A stretch of 64,000 nucleotides of DNA, taken from Segatella baroniae DSM 16972 = JCM 13447 (GTDB lineage: Bacteria > Bacteroidota > Bacteroidia > Bacteroidales > Bacteroidaceae). The DNA is taken from the NCBI RefSeq assembly GCF_000426585.1, contig NZ_AUFQ01000001.1, positions 360,700 to 424,699 on the forward strand. The letters run 5' to 3'. The translations under genes and the position numbers were made by a program. Positions 55,292-63,651 of the stretch are shown one piece after another (the stretch's first letter is position 1; each line of letters begins with the position of its first letter). The notes under the pieces were generated by a model. That model did not search any database. It was not told where the DNA came from and saw only the letters and a list, made by a program, of their open reading frames with translations.

Positions 55292-56758
55292 TTATAGTTG
55301 CTCGATTAAGTCTTCGTAATTGTTAAATGGCTCCTGTATTTTCAACAGAGCTTTTGCTTGTGCAGGCGTTTTACCCTGGCCAATTTGATTATTGTACATT
55401 ACAGCAAGTACCTCTTTTATCAGATTTGTATTAACATCAGAAAATGGTGTTTTCTGTTTTTCTTCACCTTGTGCTTCGTTAATATATATAGTTTTTGTAG
55501 GGATTGCTTCCTCTAAAAACCTCAACAGTTTTTCAATTGCTTGTTCTGGTTTTTCCTTTGCCAAATCTTTCAAATCCTGAATCATTAAATGTTCACGATT
55601 AACCACAAATGACCATTTATTATCTTTTTTCTTCTCCAGCCAAAGCGGTTGAAAATTTTGTCCAGCTCGCTGCTTCAAGATTTTACCTCTGTGTCGATAA
55701 ACCTCCGAACCAATGGCACGTATGGTTTTTGCATAAGAGAGCAACTGTTCACGACAAACTGCGGGCGGATATGCTTTTGATTTTTTAATGTCAATTTGCC
55801 ATTCGGTATCAAGTTTATTTGGCAAATCAATTTGTATGCGGACTAACTTGTAATGTTCTTCTTTGCGGAATAGCCCCAGCCAATCGCCTGCCAAAAGTAA
55901 GCGTTTGCCGCGATAAATATAAAAACCTTGTTGTGCTGGATATCCGTTTATTCCCTCAGCTCTTTTGTATTCTTGCTCTGACGAGAAATTATTTTTGTGT
56001 GGCAAAACATATCCTTTCATTTTGGCTCCACCGTTAATATTCTCGCTAGGTTGTTCTTGTGTTTTATTTTCGTTTGGGCAAAACGGATTCCAAGCTTCGA
56101 TTTCATGTTCGCCCCAATATATTTTGATTGTTTTATCCTCGATAAAGCGATGGAAGGTCATTGCAATATGCTTTTTTACTTTATCCAAAGCATCAGAAAA
56201 TCGGCGTTTCGCATTTTCGTCGGCTTCAAGAGTATTTGTTGGCAAAACTCTATCTAAATCTGACCATACAACGAGTGTTCCAGACAATAAGCTTTCTAGT
56301 TCTCCTTTAAGTTCTTCTGGCATCCATTGTAATAGTTCCCATTTATCACTTTGAGCAACATAATCCAAATCCCACGACCAAAAGGCGGAAACATAATCTT
56401 TTCGTTTGCTTAGTACAGAAAGTTTGCGGCATTGAGAAAATGAAGCCGTCTTTAATCCTAATCCAAAACGCCCTAAATCATTTTCAGAGCGGTCAGATAA
56501 GGGGTTTTGTGCACCTGGTCGCATCGCTTGGATTATCTCATTACTATTCATACCATCTCCATCGTCTTTTATTGTAATAATAGACTGACCACCTCTCCAT
56601 ATACGATTTATATAGATATTGCGAGCATTGGCAGAAATGGAATTGTCGATAATATCCGCTATAGCAGTTTCAAGATTGTAGCCGATTGCTCGGAATGTTT
56701 CTATCATTGAGGCGGCTTCAGGGGTTGCTGCCGCTTTCTGGTATTTTGAGTAATCCAT
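55292..56758 (-). CDS. MORC/MutL-like GHKL ATPase
   Basis: This 488-residue protein has a GHKL ATPase domain in its N-terminal half: N-box NLETAIADIIDNSISANA (E30, N39), DDGDGM (65-70) and GRFGLGLKTASF (96-107) form the ATP lid. The C-terminal part continues as an S5-like and helical region without a HSP90 or histidine-kinase domain, as in prokaryotic MORC proteins. These are proposed to clamp around DNA and regulate a nuclease. The gene begins 11 bases after the DUF3883 gene stop. Confidence 0.92.
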   Translation of the reverse strand: MDYSKYQKAAATPEAASMIETFRAIGYNLETAIADIIDNSISANARNIYINRIWRGGQSIITIKDDGDGMNSNEIIQAMRPGAQNPLSDRSENDLGRFGLGLKTASFSQCRKLSVLSKRKDYVSAFWSWDLDYVAQSDKWELLQWMPEELKGELESLLSGTLVVWSDLDRVLPTNTLEADENAKRRFSDALDKVKKHIAMTFHRFIEDKTIKIYWGEHEIEAWNPFCPNENKTQEQPSENINGGAKMKGYVLPHKNNFSSEQEYKRAEGINGYPAQQGFYIYRGKRLLLAGDWLGLFRKEEHYKLVRIQIDLPNKLDTEWQIDIKKSKAYPPAVCREQLLSYAKTIRAIGSEVYRHRGKILKQRAGQNFQPLWLEKKKDNKWSFVVNREHLMIQDLKDLAKEKPEQAIEKLLRFLEEAIPTKTIYINEAQGEEKQKTPFSDVNTNLIKEVLAVMYNNQIGQGKTPAQAKALLKIQEPFNNYEDLIEQL

Positions 56759-56769
56759 AAATCAATATT

Positions 56770-57555
56770 TTAAGAATTATTATTTATGGATTTCAGCTCT
56801 TTGTCAGAAACACTCCAATTGATTTGCAATGTTGTTCTGATGTTTTTTGTAGGTTTTATAAATTGTGAAGGGTTGTTTATGAATTCCAATTCTGGTTTGT
56901 TATTCAAATTTCGAACTATACATAGAAAATATCTTTTTTTTTGTTTCATAGCAATTTTCCATTCTTTATCAGTAAAAAGAATTCCCCCTGACATATCGGA
57001 AATGCCTTTAACTTCTACATAAAATTCGTTTGAGTTAGTATCTGTAATTTTATAGTCATACCCACAACCCAAATCTCGACAATCTGATAAATTTCCTTTA
57101 ATGGGTAACTGATTTTGAATATAAAAATTATAGAAAAATTCCTCTGCGGCTTTTCCTGTTGGGCATCTTAAAATAAAATTTCCCATTTCTACTTTACTTT
57201 TTTCTGTGTGTGTTATGAGATTTACAATATTTTTTAAATCCTCTGTTTCTCTATAGAATGGATTATATAATATGTTGCTGACTATATCCCGCACATCTGG
57301 TTCTTCCAATTCATCTAAAATTTCAATCGTTCTGATAATTCTTTTGTCCATTGGTCTTTTCCATCCTTGCCGCCATGGATAAATCGGATCAAATTCATCA
57401 CGTCGCAATTTAACATAATTTCTCTTGACATTTAACAGGTCAGCTGTTTTATCAAAAACCTCATTAAATGAGTTAAAGCCTAGATTTCCCACTCCTTCTT
57501 GATTGAATTTTGAAAGATAAAAGGCTACAATAATGGCTAAAATATTATTATTCAT
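56770..57555 (-). CDS. DUF3883 domain protein (PD-(D/E)XK-like)
   Basis: This 261-residue protein has a helical N-terminal part (1-125) and a C-terminal DUF3883 nuclease-like domain: DLGCGYDYKITDTNSNEFYV then EVKGIS, giving D167 and E181-x-K183, followed by GGILFTDKEWKIAMKQKKRY. DUF3883 is frequent in restriction and defence clusters. Its presence means the operon encodes two candidate nucleases. It overlaps the methyltransferase gene by 4 bases. Confidence 0.82.
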   Translation of the reverse strand: MNNNILAIIVAFYLSKFNQEGVGNLGFNSFNEVFDKTADLLNVKRNYVKLRRDEFDPIYPWRQGWKRPMDKRIIRTIEILDELEEPDVRDIVSNILYNPFYRETEDLKNIVNLITHTEKSKVEMGNFILRCPTGKAAEEFFYNFYIQNQLPIKGNLSDCRDLGCGYDYKITDTNSNEFYVEVKGISDMSGGILFTDKEWKIAMKQKKRYFLCIVRNLNNKPELEFINNPSQFIKPTKNIRTTLQINWSVSDKELKSINNNS

Positions 57556-58814
57556 AAGAATATTGTTTTTATTTCTTCTGCAATTTTATGAGCTAAAACT
57601 ACAGGAACAGCGTTACCTATTTGCTTAAATGCTGCACTTCTGCTACCTTCAAAAAAATAATCATCTGGAAAAGATTGTAGTCTGGCGGCTTCGCGAACGG
57701 TTATTGAACGAACATTTTCTATTGTTGGGGAAAGTGTCGGATAAATGTAATAATGTCCATCCATAGCAATATGGGCAACAACTGTATGGCAACACCCATA
57801 AGGGTCAACAACCTGAAAACGATTGAGAAATGTTTCCTTATTCTTGTGGTGTTGAAGGTGAGCAGGAATTTTCGAATAATCAATACGTTTCTTTTCGTTC
57901 AGCCACATGTCAACTGCCATTTTGTATATTTCGCGGTCGTTTGCATTGTTTGGTCTGGCAATATGCTGTGTTGTAAAATCAAAATCACTACTGCGGATAC
58001 TTGATTTTTTCAGATATTCCATTTTTGAAAGAGGCTTTGTGTACAGAATTGGTTTGCATAACTGACCCTCTCCATGCTTGCGTTCCGGTAAATCGGAAAA
58101 TAAATCTTTTAGTACTTCGTAATTATTTTGTTCTATTTTCAGTTCAGGGTAATGAAATTTCGTGCCCTTTCTCCAGCCCACAATAATTACCCTTTGCCTA
58201 TGTTGTAAAACACCATATTGTGAAGCTATTTGTATATGGTCTTCCATCATATACCCGGCTTTATCTACAAGCCGTTTCAAATCTTCAAAAGGTTGCCCTT
58301 TCTTGGCAGTTCGGATACCTAAAACATTTTCAAATACAAACATCTCAGGTTGATAATATTCAAGAAACTTTACATAATACTTATAGAGTTCATTGCGAGG
58401 GTCTTCTTCCGCGGCTTTGCCCATTCTTGCCCTGCCTGCCACAGAATAAGCCTGACAAGGCGGGCCACCAATGATAATATCAACCTGCTTATCGCCTTTG
58501 AGTTTATCTACCTTTGCAAAAATATTTTCTATGGTACCTTCGCCGATAGTCTCGTGAATAACGCTGTCAGTTATTTCCTGCGGAACTTGCGCCCAAAGTT
58601 TGCTGCCATCGGTTTTTTCCTGTTTATTATAAAGATAATCTTTGTATTTTTGTAATTGATTGTTGGCTTTTAACCAATGAAAAGCAGCACGGGTTTTCAG
58701 TGTGTCGCAGGCATACTTGTCCATTTCGATATGTGCTAAAGGGGTATAACCTGCCCGAATAAAACCTTCGGACAATCCTCCTGCGCCTGCAAATAAATCT
58801 AGAAATGTAAGCAT
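57552..58814 (-). CDS. DNA cytosine-C5 methyltransferase
   Basis: This 420-residue enzyme transfers methyl from S-adenosylmethionine to cytosine and presumably marks host DNA as self. Motif I is FLDLFAGAGGLSEGF (4-18). Motif IV is GGPPCQAYSVAGRARMG with catalytic Cys120. Motif VI is FVFENVLGI, motif VIII QRVIIVGW, and motifs IX-X include ITVREAARLQSFPDDYFF and FKQIGNAVPV. The target-recognition region lies about 230-330. The target sequence cannot be predicted. First gene of the operon; its promoter lies 140 bases upstream inside a palindrome. Confidence 0.93.
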   Translation of the reverse strand: MLTFLDLFAGAGGLSEGFIRAGYTPLAHIEMDKYACDTLKTRAAFHWLKANNQLQKYKDYLYNKQEKTDGSKLWAQVPQEITDSVIHETIGEGTIENIFAKVDKLKGDKQVDIIIGGPPCQAYSVAGRARMGKAAEEDPRNELYKYYVKFLEYYQPEMFVFENVLGIRTAKKGQPFEDLKRLVDKAGYMMEDHIQIASQYGVLQHRQRVIIVGWRKGTKFHYPELKIEQNNYEVLKDLFSDLPERKHGEGQLCKPILYTKPLSKMEYLKKSSIRSSDFDFTTQHIARPNNANDREIYKMAVDMWLNEKKRIDYSKIPAHLQHHKNKETFLNRFQVVDPYGCCHTVVAHIAMDGHYYIYPTLSPTIENVRSITVREAARLQSFPDDYFFEGSRSAAFKQIGNAVPVVLAHKIAEEIKTIFL

Positions 58815-58951
58815 TTCAATGACTTAAAAAATCAACTCTTTATAACTCCTTGATTATAAGCACTTATACAATTAAAAGGGTTATGATTTAATTAGTACTC
58901 AAATGAATTCCACTGATTTACTATCGTTTCAAACAACTTTTGTTTTCAATG

Positions 58952-58983
58952 CAAAGATAGGTAAAATATGCTGTCCTGCCAAA
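58952..58983 (-). promoter_or_regulatory. Promoter of the methyltransferase/Z1 defence operon
   Basis: On the minus strand TTTG (58980-58983) and TATCTTTG (58952-58959) are 20 bases apart, matching the Bacteroidetes -33/-7 pattern. Transcription would begin near 58945, leaving a leader of about 130 bases. The -33 element lies inside the left arm of the palindrome at 58972-59011. Confidence 0.7.
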
Positions 58984-59011
58984 GAAAACAATTGTTTTCT
59001 TTGGCAGGACA
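58972..59011. promoter_or_regulatory. 40-bp perfect palindrome overlapping the defence-operon promoter
   Basis: The left half (58972-58991, TGTCCTGCCAAAGAAAACAA) and the right half (58992-59011) are exact reverse complements with no loop. The -33 box of the operon is within it. No T run follows on either strand, so a terminator is unlikely. An operator for a dimeric repressor, or a site for the methyltransferase itself, is more likely. Confidence 0.75.
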
Positions 59012-59166
59012 AACTTTTCAATATAATTTCTGAGAGTTAATTGCCTTGCCGGAATTCTCCTTTTCTTTGACAAAAACAAGTTACACCCTCTGCTTTCATA
59101 AACTTTTGCTATCAGGCACAACTCATTCTTAGGCGGTTTCAACATGCAAATGCACCGCCCGCAAAG
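59012..59166. other. Spacer between palindrome and IS30 transposase
   Basis: No gene is supported. It contains a 6-bp inverted repeat (GGCGGT / ACCGCC, about 59133-59160). At the transposase stop the minus strand reads TAACTTTG (59162-59169), a possible outward promoter of the IS pointing to the defence operon, with a TTTG 23 bases upstream (spacing longer than normal). Confidence 0.4.
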
Positions 59167-60114
59167 TTAAAGAATATTTTCGTAAAAACACTCAAAAGGG
59201 GTACGAAAATTTAATTTTTCTCTTGGGCGACGGTTTATTTTGTCAGCAACTTTGGTAACAAACTGATGACTGATATTTTCAAAAGTGGATGATTTGGGGA
59301 TATATTGCCTGATAAGACCGTTCTGATTTTCAATCGAACCTTTTTGCCATGATGAATACGGATCGGTGAAGTAGACCGTAACACCCAATTTTTTTGTAAT
59401 GTATTCATGACAGGCAAACTCCAAACCGTTATCAGTCGTTATTGATTTAAGGAAAGCTTTATATGGCATTAGTATTCGAACAACCGTCTTTGCCAGTTCT
59501 TTGGCTTCTTTTCCTTTGTTCAACTTTCTCATAAACAACATGCCTGTACTTTTTTCAGTAAGGGTCAGTATGGCTCCATGGTTCCCTTTGCCTACAATGG
59601 TGTCCATCTCGAAATCACCAAAGCGTCTACCATCTGCTTCTTCCGGTCTTTCGCTTATATTTACCCTATTACAAATAATTGATCCACTGCCACTTACTGG
59701 ACGTGCCCGGTGTTTAAGTTTATGACGACAGTAAAGATACAAAGACCCTCCATTCTTCTTGTCTGTGCGGATGATCTTGTATATAGTCTCATGAGATATT
59801 GACATACCCCGTTCCTTTAAAACTGCCGAAATCTGTTCCGGAGACCACTGTTCTTCCACTAATAGCCGCACTGCTTCATCCTTTATCTCTTGAGAAATGG
59901 CGCGGTTGCCTGGTCTTCGTATCTTTCTATAGTCGGCATTTTTCTGGGCAGTCTCCCAATTATAAGTTCCACGGACTCCGCTGTTGCGGTTGATTTCACG
60001 AGTAACGGTAGAATGATTAACTCCTATCGAGTCTGCTATCTTTGCCCTGCTCCATCCGTTTTGAATAAAAGTTGAAATTGCGTATCTTTGCTGTGAAGTT
60101 AAATGGTTGTACAT
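59167..60114 (-). mobile_element. IS30-family insertion sequence (transposase)
   Basis: The 315-residue transposase has an N-terminal HTH (SQQRYAISTFIQNGWSRAKI, GVNHSTVTREINRNSG), a second HTH-like region (WSPEQISAVLKERGMSISHE) and a DDE core: D in FGDFEMDTIVG, D in SITTDNGLEFACHE, E in QKGSIENQNGLIRQYIP. It is intact and resembles IS4351-type Bacteroides elements. I could not find convincing terminal inverted repeats by eye, so the coordinates give only the gene. It separates the defence operon from the repeat-flanked ICE-like segment. Confidence 0.88.
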
Positions 60115-60286
60115 AAATGTATAATCTGTTACTTAATGAGATAATTGATCTTATTATTTTAATTAAATAATTTTAACACGAGGCTTATAATGCCTATGTT
60201 TATGATTTTTTAATACTTACGCTTTGTAGTCTTTTTTATTCAATAGGCTACTGCAAAAAGTCTCTTCCTGTATTATTTATTTGATG

Positions 60287-60633
60287 TATATCTATCTTTC
60301 CATTTCCGTTTCTGATTTCGACCTCACTTTTCGTCCGCTTGTAGTCATCCATCGACTTTTATTCTGCAAAAGTATCGCAGGCAGGGAACACGGCAAACAC
60401 CGGAATACTCCCTATTGGCGGAAAACCTTTCATGACCCTCCGAAATCATAGATTGCGGTTTCCTGAAAACTTTTACCGGCCAATTCTTTGCCTTAGGTTC
60501 CCTTAATACCTGCGATCTTACCTTGCACATAAAAGGTTCGAGATGACGGTTACACCGGAATGATAAAAAAAAGTTCGGGTCGAAGAAACGAAAAAACTAT
60601 AAAAAGATTGAGAATCGGGATGCCCAGAATAAA
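60287..60633. repeat. Long direct repeat, copy 1 (about 347 bp)
   Basis: This stretch matches 63652-63995 nearly base for base with scattered substitutions and short indels. It begins TATATCTATCTTTCCATTTC and ends GGGATGCCCAGAATAAA, 25 bases before the next rightward gene. It carries a leftward promoter (60367-60397) followed by a 34-codon minus-strand frame (60248-60352, MDDYKRTKSEVEIRNGNGK). The pair could act as gene leaders or as recombination substrates. Confidence 0.9.
60367..60397 (-). promoter_or_regulatory. Leftward promoter inside direct repeat copy 1
   Basis: On the minus strand TTTG (60394-60397) and TACTTTTG (60367-60374) are 19 bases apart, as in the consensus. The arrangement is kept in copy 2. 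A transcript would run toward the IS30 gene. Confidence 0.55.
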
Positions 60634-60658
60634 TAACAACTTCATAAAATAATAGATT

Positions 60659-60988
60659 ATGTCAAACAACGAAATGATTTTAGCAGCATTAGGTTTTTCT
60701 AATTGGGACAGTCAGTTAGATGAGTTCAAAACTAACTTCGGTTATGATTGGACAGATGAAGACTTGGACGAAGCGATAGAGGTGGCCGGATACAACACCT
60801 CAAATGTGAGAAATTGCCTCATGGAAATACTTTGGCTTAAAGTCGTTTATTACTTTGTTGACACAATGGATTGCAGCCGAGAAATGTTCGACAGCTATAT
60901 CAACGGATCGCTTGATACCCATTTTTATTACAACGGGACAGAAGTCAAGTCTGAAGAGGAACTTTGGAAACTTGTAAACGCAGCATAA
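60659..60988 (+). CDS. Hypothetical protein of Bacteroidetes mobile elements
   Basis: This 109-residue acidic protein (MSNNEMILAALGFSNWDSQL, YDWTDEDLDEAIEVAGYNTS, GTEVKSEEELWKLVNAA) has no signal peptide or membrane segment. I do not recognise the family. The position just after the long direct repeat and ahead of two more small genes and ssb suggests an accessory operon of a conjugative element. An acidic, DNA-mimic-like composition is notable but not proof of an anti-defence role. Confidence 0.7.
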   Translation: MSNNEMILAALGFSNWDSQLDEFKTNFGYDWTDEDLDEAIEVAGYNTSNVRNCLMEILWLKVVYYFVDTMDCSREMFDSYINGSLDTHFYYNGTEVKSEEELWKLVNAA

Positions 60989-61050
60989 AAACAACTCAAA
61001 AATAGGATTTGCAAAATTGTTGAATAGTTTGTACCCTATAAAACAAGATA

Positions 61051-61608
61051 ATGACTGTGTTTCATAAAATGAATATCAAACAAATGAATAAAGAAATTCA
61101 CTATAAATGCCGGTGTACAGGTCAGAGATTTACATTTAAGGAATGGTGTAACTATTTGAAAGGGAATCCACCAAAGGTTGTGCATACATATAAAGAATTT
61201 TGTTTCAATATTGCCGATGTGTGTCTGACACCACATATTAAAATTGATTGGGCTAAAAAAGTCTGTTTCTTTAAGGTTACAACAGCGCAATCAGACAATG
61301 GGCGATGGGACTTTGGACTTAGTTATAATTTTTGGACACAAGGCGGTTGCTGTGGTGCAACTTATATTGACACACTAAAAGACGGTTACAATACCGAGAA
61401 AGAAGCTGTCTCCGCTGCCTTAAACCGTGTAGAGGAAAATTGTCAACGGGTCATTGACGAAATTCTATTCAGAGACGGTGACCCGAATAATGATGCAAAC
61501 AAACTCGAAACAAGAGGTTCATCTGCTCTTCCAATACTTAAGGATACGATGAATAAGATTAAGTCTTACAGAAAGTTGTTCAACCCCTGCCAATTAGAAC
61601 TGTTTTAA
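61051..61608 (+). CDS. Hypothetical protein of the ICE-like segment
   Basis: This 185-residue protein (YKCRCTGQRFTFKEWCNYLK, DNGRWDFGLSYNFWTQGGCC, AVSAALNRVEENCQRVIDEI) has a Cys-x-Cys pair and GGCCG near the middle, possibly metal-binding. In-frame ATGs at 61069 and 61084 are alternative starts. No family is recognised. It is co-oriented with its neighbours and 62 bases after the previous stop. Confidence 0.65.
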   Translation: MTVFHKMNIKQMNKEIHYKCRCTGQRFTFKEWCNYLKGNPPKVVHTYKEFCFNIADVCLTPHIKIDWAKKVCFFKVTTAQSDNGRWDFGLSYNFWTQGGCCGATYIDTLKDGYNTEKEAVSAALNRVEENCQRVIDEILFRDGDPNNDANKLETRGSSALPILKDTMNKIKSYRKLFNPCQLELF

Positions 61609-61625
61609 TTTATAAATAACACATT

Positions 61626-61862
61626 ATGCTTAGGTATCCAAGAATAGAAGTCATCAAGCGAATAATTTATGTTCCGATTTATCGAGAAAGTTACGAAGTG
61701 CAGACTATGCGCCCTAACCGACCGATGCAAAGCAAATTTGGCATGAGCAAGACACAAGCCAATGCTTATTCAAAGCGTATGTTGGCTCTTCTGAAAAAGG
61801 AAGGATATGATAAAGCCGTATTCAAGTCTGTACTGATTGATTTACGGAAATTTGTTTTATGA
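61626..61862 (+). CDS. Small hypothetical protein of the ICE-like segment
   Basis: This 78-residue basic protein (MLRYPRIEVIKRIIYVPIYR, RPMQSKFGMSKTQANAYSKR, MLALLKKEGYDKAVFKSVLI) lies 17 bases after the preceding gene and directly before a strong terminator, so it ends that operon. The family is not recognised. Confidence 0.65.
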   Translation: MLRYPRIEVIKRIIYVPIYRESYEVQTMRPNRPMQSKFGMSKTQANAYSKRMLALLKKEGYDKAVFKSVLIDLRKFVL

Positions 61863-61867
61863 AGTTT

Positions 61868-61909
61868 CCACGCTCCTATATGTCTAATTGTATGGGAGCG
61901 TGGTTTTTT
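61868..61909 (+). terminator. Rho-independent terminator of the hypothetical operon
   Basis: A 9-bp stem (CCACGCTCC / GGAGCGTGG, 18-base loop) is followed by six T. It begins 5 bases after the last stop codon. Confidence 0.85.
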
Positions 61910-62855
61910 CGGTGGGGCTTACCGCCCCACACCCTGATTATGAACCGGCTCCTTTCGGGATTGAATGTCAAGGACATTGCCGGATCCTGTCCGCCGGGGT
62001 CGCTTTCACCTTCCGGCACGCCACAGGAAAAAGCTCCCAAAAGCGGAAGGGCAGAGACTTGCAGACACTGCCCACATTGTTGGATATAGAGTACTTACCT
62101 TTCTTTCTATATAGCGGCATATCTTTATTGTCGTATTCCTATATTTCCATATTGTCATATAGGTGCATTCTTGTATAGCTGCATATACGTATATATGGCT
62201 ATACGAACATACATCTATGCGGATTGCCTTGCAGACCTTATAGTAGTACATCCCTTTTCCGTCTCCTACCATGGCACGGCTTGCAGCCTTCTTCAACCAT
62301 TGTCTTTGAGACTTCCGCTCTTCCTCCCTGACGGTGGAGCCAAGTAGCGAGACTGTATCATGGTATCTCTTACTGTCCATGGACGTTCTCTGACGGCTTA
62401 CCCCTTTACCTATCCTTGCCCTTCTTCGGCAGCGGCAGCTTTGCTGGCACGACTTCATTCTCCCATGCTTCAGGGCCTGGCAGCGGTACTGTCATTTTCT
62501 TTTCCATGCACTCGGTGTGTTTTTCTTGGTACCGGCAGCGGTGACAGCTTCCTGGTCTTGGTTTCATCCTTTCAGCTACCCTTCACTTCAAATCATTCAT
62601 GGCGTCCTTTTCATTTTTCAGATAAGTCCGACATCCATTTTCCTTTGCAAAGTTAGCGCAAGCGGTGTTCCGCAAGGGTCGCCCTCCGGGACTTGCCTCG
62701 TGATTTTTTCAAGTTTTTGGGGTGCGGTTGCTCCTGATCCAAAAACTCTATGGTCGGAGATGAAAAAATAACGGTCATCCCTTGCCTTTGCACACCTTCC
62801 TCTTGCCTGCTCCTTTATGCACGTAAAATAAATATCAACTTAAAAAATTACAATT
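61910..62855. other. Long non-coding or weakly coding region upstream of ssb
   Basis: It opens with a GC-rich stretch (CCGCCCCACACCC near 61922) that is repeated in similar form downstream of ssb near 63462. Then comes an AT-rich run of repeated ATA/TAT words with a 30-bp imperfect palindrome (62174-62203), and after 62240 a GC-richer stretch with several short inverted repeats. A minus-strand frame of 150 codons (62006-62458) covers part of it, with a basic, Tyr-rich product; I cannot say that it is real. The rest has no supported gene. Confidence 0.5.
62174..62203. repeat. 30-bp imperfect palindrome (TATAGC family)
   Basis: TATAGCTGCATATAC is followed directly by GTATATATGGCTATA, a near-perfect reverse complement (two mismatched positions). 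The outer TATAGC words and the GTATATAC centre recur in the inverted repeat at 63563-63600. Confidence 0.65.
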
Positions 62856-63224
62856 ATGAACGCAATGAACAATTTCACAGTTACGGGGTATGTTTGCAAG
62901 GATGCAGAAGTTAAAAACTTTGAAAAAGCTGCCATCGCACGCTTCGGTATCATCATCAAACACACAGAACGCAAAGGCAACGAGACCACTACGGTCTCTT
63001 CGATCATAGGCCTTGAAACTTGGGTAAAGAACGACGATACGGCTACCTTGGAACTGCTGAAGAAGGGCAAGGAGATTACGGTAGAGGGATTCTTCAAGCC
63101 GGAGAACTACACCAAGGACGGTAAGAACGTCACGGTTCTGAAAAACATCGCCACAAAGGTTACCGCCTTTGTCAGGGAAGAAAAGCAGGACGCTCCTAAA
63201 GCGAAGAACCGGAAGGCCAAGTAA
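62856..63224 (+). CDS. ssb: Single-stranded DNA-binding protein
   Basis: This 122-residue OB-fold SSB (MNAMNNFTVTGYVCKDAEVK, IGLETWVKNDDTATLELLKK, EGFFKPENYTKDGKNVTVLK) has a short lysine-rich tail (KQDAPKAKNRKAK) in place of the acidic C-terminal tip of chromosomal SSB. It protects the transferred strand of conjugative elements. It is preceded by a long leader and followed by a terminator, so it is probably a single-gene unit. Confidence 0.88.
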   Translation: MNAMNNFTVTGYVCKDAEVKNFEKAAIARFGIIIKHTERKGNETTTVSSIIGLETWVKNDDTATLELLKKGKEITVEGFFKPENYTKDGKNVTVLKNIATKVTAFVREEKQDAPKAKNRKAK

Positions 63225-63244
63225 AAGCCTTACTCCGAAAGACG

Positions 63245-63273
63245 GGAGACTCTTTAAAAGGGTCTCCTTTTTT
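63245..63273 (+). terminator. Rho-independent terminator of ssb
   Basis: An 8-bp stem (GGAGACTC / GGGTCTCC, one G-T pair) with a 7-base loop is followed by six T, 20 bases after the ssb stop. Confidence 0.85.
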
Positions 63274-63651
63274 CATGTCTGCTGCAATCGCATCTGCTAT
63301 CACGCCATACGGCGGTGTCCATACCTATCTTTCATGCAAGCAGGCCTACTTCTTAAACCCTCTTGTGTCTTCTTCCGTGCCGGAACTCCATCAGACACAA
63401 GACAGCACAGACTTGCCGTCAGAGCTGCTTCGGGAGAGAGGACTATACTTCTTGTGGAGCCTGCCGCCCCACACCCGGCCACGGAACCGGCACACGCCTG
63501 AAGGCAAGTGCCGTTCCTTTATATCCGGCTGTCTATACACCCAACCTTTTACCGACAATACATATAGCTGTATATACATATAGGCGTATATACAGCTATA
63601 CGGACATACGGCTACACACGCTGCACCTGCGGTGCTTGTTTTACATTCACT
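63274..63651. other. Non-coding stretch between ssb terminator and repeat copy 2
   Basis: No gene is supported. It holds a GC-rich block (CCGCCCCACACCCGGCCACG near 63462) similar to that near 61922, then the AT-rich inverted repeat at 63563-63600. The order GC-rich block, TATAGC palindrome is the same as downstream of 61862. Confidence 0.5.
63563..63600. repeat. Perfect 15-bp inverted repeat (TATAGC family)
   Basis: TATAGCTGTATATAC (63563-63577) and its exact reverse complement (63586-63600) flank an 8-base loop. There is no T run. It is related to the palindrome at 62174-62203 and may be a protein-binding or cruciform site of the ICE. Confidence 0.8.

Noticed and set aside
58972..59011. Palindrome as a rho-independent terminator
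   Set aside because: No T run on either side, and it sits upstream of the operon over its -33 box.
58921..59145. 74-codon minus-strand ORF upstream of the methyltransferase
   Set aside because: It runs through the 40-bp palindrome and the promoter and has no recognisable motif.
59012..60290. Terminal inverted repeats of the IS30 element
   Set aside because: Only weak similarity (GTTAAA-type words) was found between the two flanks, so no ends are claimed.
62006..62458. 150-codon minus-strand ORF with basic, Tyr-rich product upstream of ssb
   Set aside because: The Tyr-rich half is encoded by the AT-rich repeat words and I see no domain; kept only as a possibility in the region note.
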